The position numbers were made by a program, and so were the translations under genes. The notes beneath the pieces were generated by a model that did no database searches, had not been told where the DNA came from, and worked only from the letters and a program-made list of their open reading frames with translations. 8,248 bases of DNA from an uncultured Anaerosolibacter sp. (GTDB taxonomy: Bacteria > Bacillota_A > Clostridia > Peptostreptococcales > Thermotaleaceae). The stretch lies in NCBI GenBank assembly GCA_937948705.1, contig CALECF010000119.1:1-8248 (forward strand), given 5' to 3'. Below, piece by piece: positions 6,441-8,248 of this stretch (positions are counted from its first letter, which is position 1; every line of letters starts with the position of its first letter).

Positions 6441-7610
6441 TTATGGATTTACAGTTGTAAAGTACTTTTGTTTTTGATCTTCAATCTTAATAACAACAGC
6501 ACTCTTTACGGGATCTCGCTTCTCATTGAGCTTGATCGTTCCTGTAACAGCCTTTAAATTAATTTTTGTAAGGGCATCTCTGATAGCTGTGGAATCTGCA
6601 CTACCTGCAGCTTCAATGGCCTCGAAAACCATATATGCTGTATCATATGCAAGGGCCGCCAGAGCATCTGGAACCTCGTTGTATTTCGCCTTAAAGGCTT
6701 CAATAAACTTCTTTGCTTCAGGAGAGTCTACATCTGGTGAATAGTGGTTGCTGAAGTAGTGTCCATTAGCTGCATCTCCTGCTAGTTCAAACAATGTTGG
6801 AGAATCCCAACCATCTGCACCTAGAAAAATTACATCTTGAGAGAAACCTACATTATTTTTTGCTTGATTGAGGATTAGACCCACTGTGTCATAATAAGAT
6901 GGCACAAATACTACATCTGGCCCTGCATTCTTTACGGATGTTAAGATGGCATTAAAGTCAGTATCTCCACTCACAAAGGATACTTCGGATACGATGGTGC
7001 CACCATTTTTTGTGAAGACCTCTTTAAAAACATTGGCCAAACCAATGGAATAATCACTATTGGCATCTGTCATAATTGCTGCTTTCACAGCTTTTAAATC
7101 ATTTGACGCAAAGTTCGCCATAACTTCACCTTGGAATGGATCGATGAAGGCTGCTCTGAAGATATAATCTCCTACTTCCGTAACAGCTGGGTTTGTAGAA
7201 GAAGAGGATACCATGGGTATCTTGGCTTCCTGGGCGATGGGTGCTGCCGCTAAGGAGTTAGAACTTGCTACGGCCCCTAGAATTGCCACTACTTTATTCT
7301 GTTGAATTAGCTTTTGAGCGGCTGCTGCTGAGTCTGCTTGAGCACTTTTATTGTCCTCTAACACAAACTCTACCTTTCGGCCAAGGAGACCGCCATTGGC
7401 GTTGACCTCTTCAAATGCCATGTCCAATGCTTTTTTAGATGACTGGCCAAAGGTTGCAATAGCACCCGTCAAAGGATAAATCCCACCAATTTTGATCGGC
7501 CCTTCTGCTGCTCCGCCAGCTGGTGCTTCTGCTGGCTTACTTCCACAAGCCGTTACAAGCAAGCTTGCAATCAATAGCATTGCGATTAGAATAAATGATT
7601 TTTTTTTCAT
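6441..7610 (-). CDS. livK: Branched-chain amino acid ABC transporter, substrate-binding lipoprotein
   Basis: A 389-residue extracellular binding protein (type I periplasmic-binding fold, Peripla_BP_6). It has a lipoprotein signal peptide: MKKK, a hydrophobic core (5-19) and lipobox VTAC with Cys22 as the lipid-anchored first residue, then an Ala/Pro-rich linker. The first lobe starts IKIGGIYPLTGAIATFGQS (39-57), followed by NANGGLLGRKVEFVLEDNKS (70-89) and GAVASSNSLAAAPIAQEAKI (112-131), whose serines contact the ligand main chain in LivJ/LivK. Domain continues through MTDANSDYSIG (180-190), PDVVFVPSYYDT (231-242) and LAYDTAYMVFEAI (320-332). It delivers ligand to LivH/LivM. Ligand specificity within branched-chain or other amino acids cannot be read by eye. 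ATG at 7610 follows GAGGGGG (7625-7619) with 8 nt between. It is the first gene of the operon, downstream of a perfect promoter and CodY-like boxes. Confidence 0.95.
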   Translation of the reverse strand: MKKKSFILIAMLLIASLLVTACGSKPAEAPAGGAAEGPIKIGGIYPLTGAIATFGQSSKKALDMAFEEVNANGGLLGRKVEFVLEDNKSAQADSAAAAQKLIQQNKVVAILGAVASSNSLAAAPIAQEAKIPMVSSSSTNPAVTEVGDYIFRAAFIDPFQGEVMANFASNDLKAVKAAIMTDANSDYSIGLANVFKEVFTKNGGTIVSEVSFVSGDTDFNAILTSVKNAGPDVVFVPSYYDTVGLILNQAKNNVGFSQDVIFLGADGWDSPTLFELAGDAANGHYFSNHYSPDVDSPEAKKFIEAFKAKYNEVPDALAALAYDTAYMVFEAIEAAGSADSTAIRDALTKINLKAVTGTIKLNEKRDPVKSAVVIKIEDQKQKYFTTVNP

Positions 7611-7628
7611 ACTGAATGCCCCCTCTTT

Positions 7629-7763
7629 TTAATTATTATCTTTTCTCAGGAATTCCCTGAAACCTTTTCTCATGCATAATAGCTGCATAGCCTCAGATTT
7701 CAATTTCATTTTTTCCTGCAAGAAGAACAGCATAAATATTAATTTTATATCATATTTATGCAT
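7629..7763 (-). CDS. Possible leader ORF, 44 codons, upstream of livK
   Basis: An uninterrupted 44-codon frame (starting MHKYDIKLIFMLFFLQEK, ending REFLRKDNN) lies in the leader of the transporter operon. It is rich in Leu (7), Phe (5) and Met (5) and strongly basic in its second half. Its stop codon is 3 nt before the livK Shine-Dalgarno sequence, so a ribosome leaving it would stand over that site. The nearby Shine-Dalgarno AGGTGAGG is spaced for an ATG AAA TAA mini-ORF (7772-7764), whose stop is directly followed by this ORF's ATG in the same frame; translation would need reinitiation. No homologue is recognised and the frame could be chance in an AT-rich leader. Confidence 0.3.
   Translation of the reverse strand: MHKYDIKLIFMLFFLQEKMKLKSEAMQLLCMRKGFREFLRKDNN
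7676..7703 (-). promoter_or_regulatory. Possible second, proximal livK promoter
   Basis: On the minus strand TTGAAA (7703-7698) and TATTAT (7681-7676) are 16 bp apart, each a 5/6 match to the sigma-A hexamers. The transcript would start near 7669 with a leader of about 60 nt and would bypass the mini-ORF. It is weaker than the distal promoter and may be fortuitous. Confidence 0.3.
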
Positions 7764-7780
7764 TTATTTCATAAGTTTAG

Positions 7781-7787
7781 CCTCACC
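7781..7787 (-). promoter_or_regulatory. Shine-Dalgarno sequence inside the livK leader
   Basis: GGTGAGG on the minus strand (7787-7781) is followed after 8 nt by ATG AAA TAA (7772-7764). This is the only good ribosome binding site in the leader apart from livK's own, and it points to a two-codon start-stop frame. Confidence 0.4.
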
Positions 7788-7846
7788 TTCACATATAACT
7801 CCCTCAGGTGATCATTGCTAAATTACTGAAATTATTTATAAAACTA

Positions 7847-7875
7847 ATTATAGTGGCTACAAATATCTCTGTCAA
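7847..7875 (-). promoter_or_regulatory. Main sigma-A promoter of the liv operon, full consensus
   Basis: On the minus strand TTGACA (7875-7870), 17 bp, TATAAT (7852-7847): both hexamers and the spacer are exact consensus. The start point would be near 7840, giving a leader of about 230 nt before livK. Such a strong promoter normally needs a repressor, and CodY-like boxes lie just upstream. Confidence 0.85.
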
Positions 7876-7887
7876 TACTATTTTTAT

Positions 7888-7902
7888 AATTTTCTGACAA
7901 AT
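7888..7902. promoter_or_regulatory. CodY-like box 1
   Basis: AATTTTCTGACAAAT matches 13 of 15 positions of the CodY operator AATTTTCWGAAAATT (W = A/T). Its centre is about 55 bp upstream of the predicted start point and 12 bp from the -35 box. CodY is the GTP- and branched-chain-amino-acid-sensing regulator of Firmicutes and commonly controls branched-chain amino acid uptake genes. Confidence 0.6.
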
Positions 7903-7915
7903 GAATCATTATTCA

Positions 7916-7927
7916 TTTTCCGGAAAA
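7916..7927. promoter_or_regulatory. Perfect 12-bp palindrome between the CodY-like boxes
   Basis: TTTTCCGGAAAA is an exact palindrome between the two CodY-like boxes, roughly 80 bp upstream of the predicted start. It resembles a CodY box whose centre has even rather than odd spacing, so it may be a degenerate third site or the operator of another dimeric regulator. Confidence 0.35.
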
Positions 7928-7956
7928 CGATACCAACCTTTTGATTTCAATCTTGC

Positions 7957-7971
7957 AATATTCAGAAAATT
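7957..7971. promoter_or_regulatory. CodY-like box 2
   Basis: AATATTCAGAAAATT matches 14 of 15 positions of AATTTTCWGAAAATT, differing only at position 4. Its centre is about 124 bp upstream of the predicted liv operon start. Together with box 1 it suggests a multi-site CodY region. Confidence 0.65.
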
Positions 7972-8047
7972 TTTATGGAATTTTTGTTTAGACCCTATTC
8001 TAGAATCTAATTACCTGATGATCTGAAAATAATTAACATCAAAAAAT

Positions 8048-8105
8048 AAAGGGGCTGTCTCAAAATAGATAATACTATCTAGGGTTGAGACGCCCTTTTT
8101 CTTTT
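8048..8105 (+). terminator. Terminator just inside the insertion sequence end
   Basis: A long hairpin: GGGC (8052-8055), one-base bulge, GTCTCAA (8057-8063), and TAGATA (8066-8071) pair with TATCTA (8076-8081), TTGAGAC (8085-8091) and GCCC (8092-8095), followed by TTTTTCTTTT (8096-8105). It would stop transcription entering the element from outside and so protect it from read-through activation, a feature seen in many insertion sequences. Confidence 0.75.
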
Positions 8106-8120
8106 ACAAAAATAAGAAAA

Positions 8121-8138
8121 CAGATTCCGAAGAATCTG
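8121..8138 (+). repeat. Small hairpin over the transposase promoter -35 region
   Basis: CAGATTC (8121-8127) and GAATCTG (8132-8138) form a perfect 7-bp inverted repeat with a CGAA loop. It covers the position of the -35 element of the transposase promoter and may be an operator or part of the transposase binding region. Confidence 0.45.
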
Positions 8139-8153
8139 CCTCTTTGGTATAAT
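8125..8153 (+). promoter_or_regulatory. Transposase promoter
   Basis: TATAAT (8148-8153) is an exact -10 box preceded by TGG, making an extended -10; the -35 position 17 bp upstream holds the weak TTCCGA (8125-8130). The start point would be near 8160, about 30 nt ahead of the transposase ATG. Confidence 0.65.
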
Positions 8154-8191
8154 GTAATCACCACAAAAACATATACCAAGGAGATTGTATC

Positions 8192-8248
8192 ATGAATATT
8201 AATGAATTTCAATTAGTCTTACCTATAAACACTTCCATAATGATTCCT
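8192..8248 (+). CDS. IS1182-like transposase, first 19 codons (3' end outside window)
   Basis: ATG at 8192 follows AAGGAG (8178-8183) with 8 nt between, and the frame stays open to the window edge. The visible residues MNINEFQLVLPINTSIMIP match the N-terminal pattern of IS1182-family DDE transposases, in which a short polar stretch leads to 'LVLPxNTxxxIP' before a D-D-x-V-R segment. The catalytic residues lie outside, so whether the element is intact cannot be judged. Confidence 0.75.
   Translation, partial: MNINEFQLVLPINTSIMIP

Larger units (their letters stand above)
7611..8050. other. Non-coding region between livK and the insertion sequence
   Basis: About 440 bp without a conventional gene. 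From left to right it holds the livK leader with the possible small ORF, the consensus promoter, the CodY-like region and, from about 7972 to 8050, AT-rich DNA in which I see only a 10-bp palindrome ATTCTAGAAT (7997-8006). No T-box or riboswitch signature was recognised in the leader. Confidence 0.6.
8051..8248 (+). mobile_element. Left end of an IS1182-like insertion sequence (truncated by window)
   Basis: The end begins near GGGGCTGTCTCAAAAT (8051-8066), a terminus type I associate with IS1182-like elements. It is followed by the terminator hairpin, a promoter and the start of a transposase reading inward. The right end, the matching inverted repeat and any target-site duplication lie outside the window, so the exact boundary is provisional by a few bases. 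Confidence 0.7.

Noticed and set aside
7611..7840. T-box or amino acid riboswitch in the livK leader
   Set aside because: I looked for a T-box motif, a specifier stem and a terminator/antiterminator pair and found none; only a weak hairpin (about 7 bp) occurs near 7640-7660.
7997..8006. Palindrome ATTCTAGAAT upstream of the CodY-like region
   Set aside because: Short and AT-rich, about 160 bp from the promoter, with no repeat nearby; expected by chance.
1..8248. tRNA, rRNA, CRISPR array or defence system
   Set aside because: No cloverleaf, direct-repeat array or defence-type domain was seen on either strand.

Overview
The window looks like a chromosomal stretch from an AT-rich, endospore-forming, low-GC Firmicute, probably a clostridial anaerobe of the Alkaliphilus/Clostridium type (the genus is an inference). 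The reasons are strong AGGAGG-type ribosome binding sites, two small proteins of spore coat F type, sigma-A promoters of near-consensus sequence, CodY-like boxes and an IS1182-like insertion sequence end.

Left part (1-1155, + strand): the 3' end of a zinc-type alcohol dehydrogenase gene, then two small genes whose products look like spore coat F-type proteins. This arrangement resembles the Bacillus subtilis adhB-yraE-yraD block. A 19-bp perfect hairpin closes this block and the convergent gene on its right.

Middle (1155-2940): a minus-strand kinase of the aminoglycoside-phosphotransferase fold, closest by motifs to S-methyl-5-thioribose kinase (MtnK), with its own promoter. Transcribed away from it on the + strand is a single cold-shock protein gene. 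Its 5' leader carries a long AU-rich hairpin directly ahead of the Shine-Dalgarno sequence. A strong bidirectional terminator follows.

Right part (2978-7880, all minus strand, transcribed right to left): a complete branched-chain amino acid ABC transporter operon in the usual order, comprising binding lipoprotein, permease LivH, permease LivM, ATPase LivG and ATPase LivF. The last four genes are tightly packed, with stops, ribosome binding sites and starts overlapping. The binding-protein gene is separated from livH by a hairpin-containing gap. The lipoprotein captures the amino acid outside the membrane, LivH/LivM form the channel and LivG/LivF drive it with ATP. Upstream of the binding-protein gene there is a perfect sigma-A promoter (TTGACA, 17 bp, TATAAT), about 230 nt of leader, and two good matches to the CodY operator. 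This fits repression or modulation by branched-chain amino acid supply. The leader contains an unlisted 44-codon ORF preceded by a start-stop mini-ORF.

Right edge (8051-8248, + strand): the left end of an IS1182-like insertion sequence with a terminator just inside its end, a promoter, and the first 19 codons of its transposase, cut by the window edge.

Most of the window is ordinary core metabolism. I see no clear new multi-gene system. The points that most deserve a second look are the regulatory architecture ahead of the transporter operon, the leader ORF, and the cold-shock gene leader hairpin.
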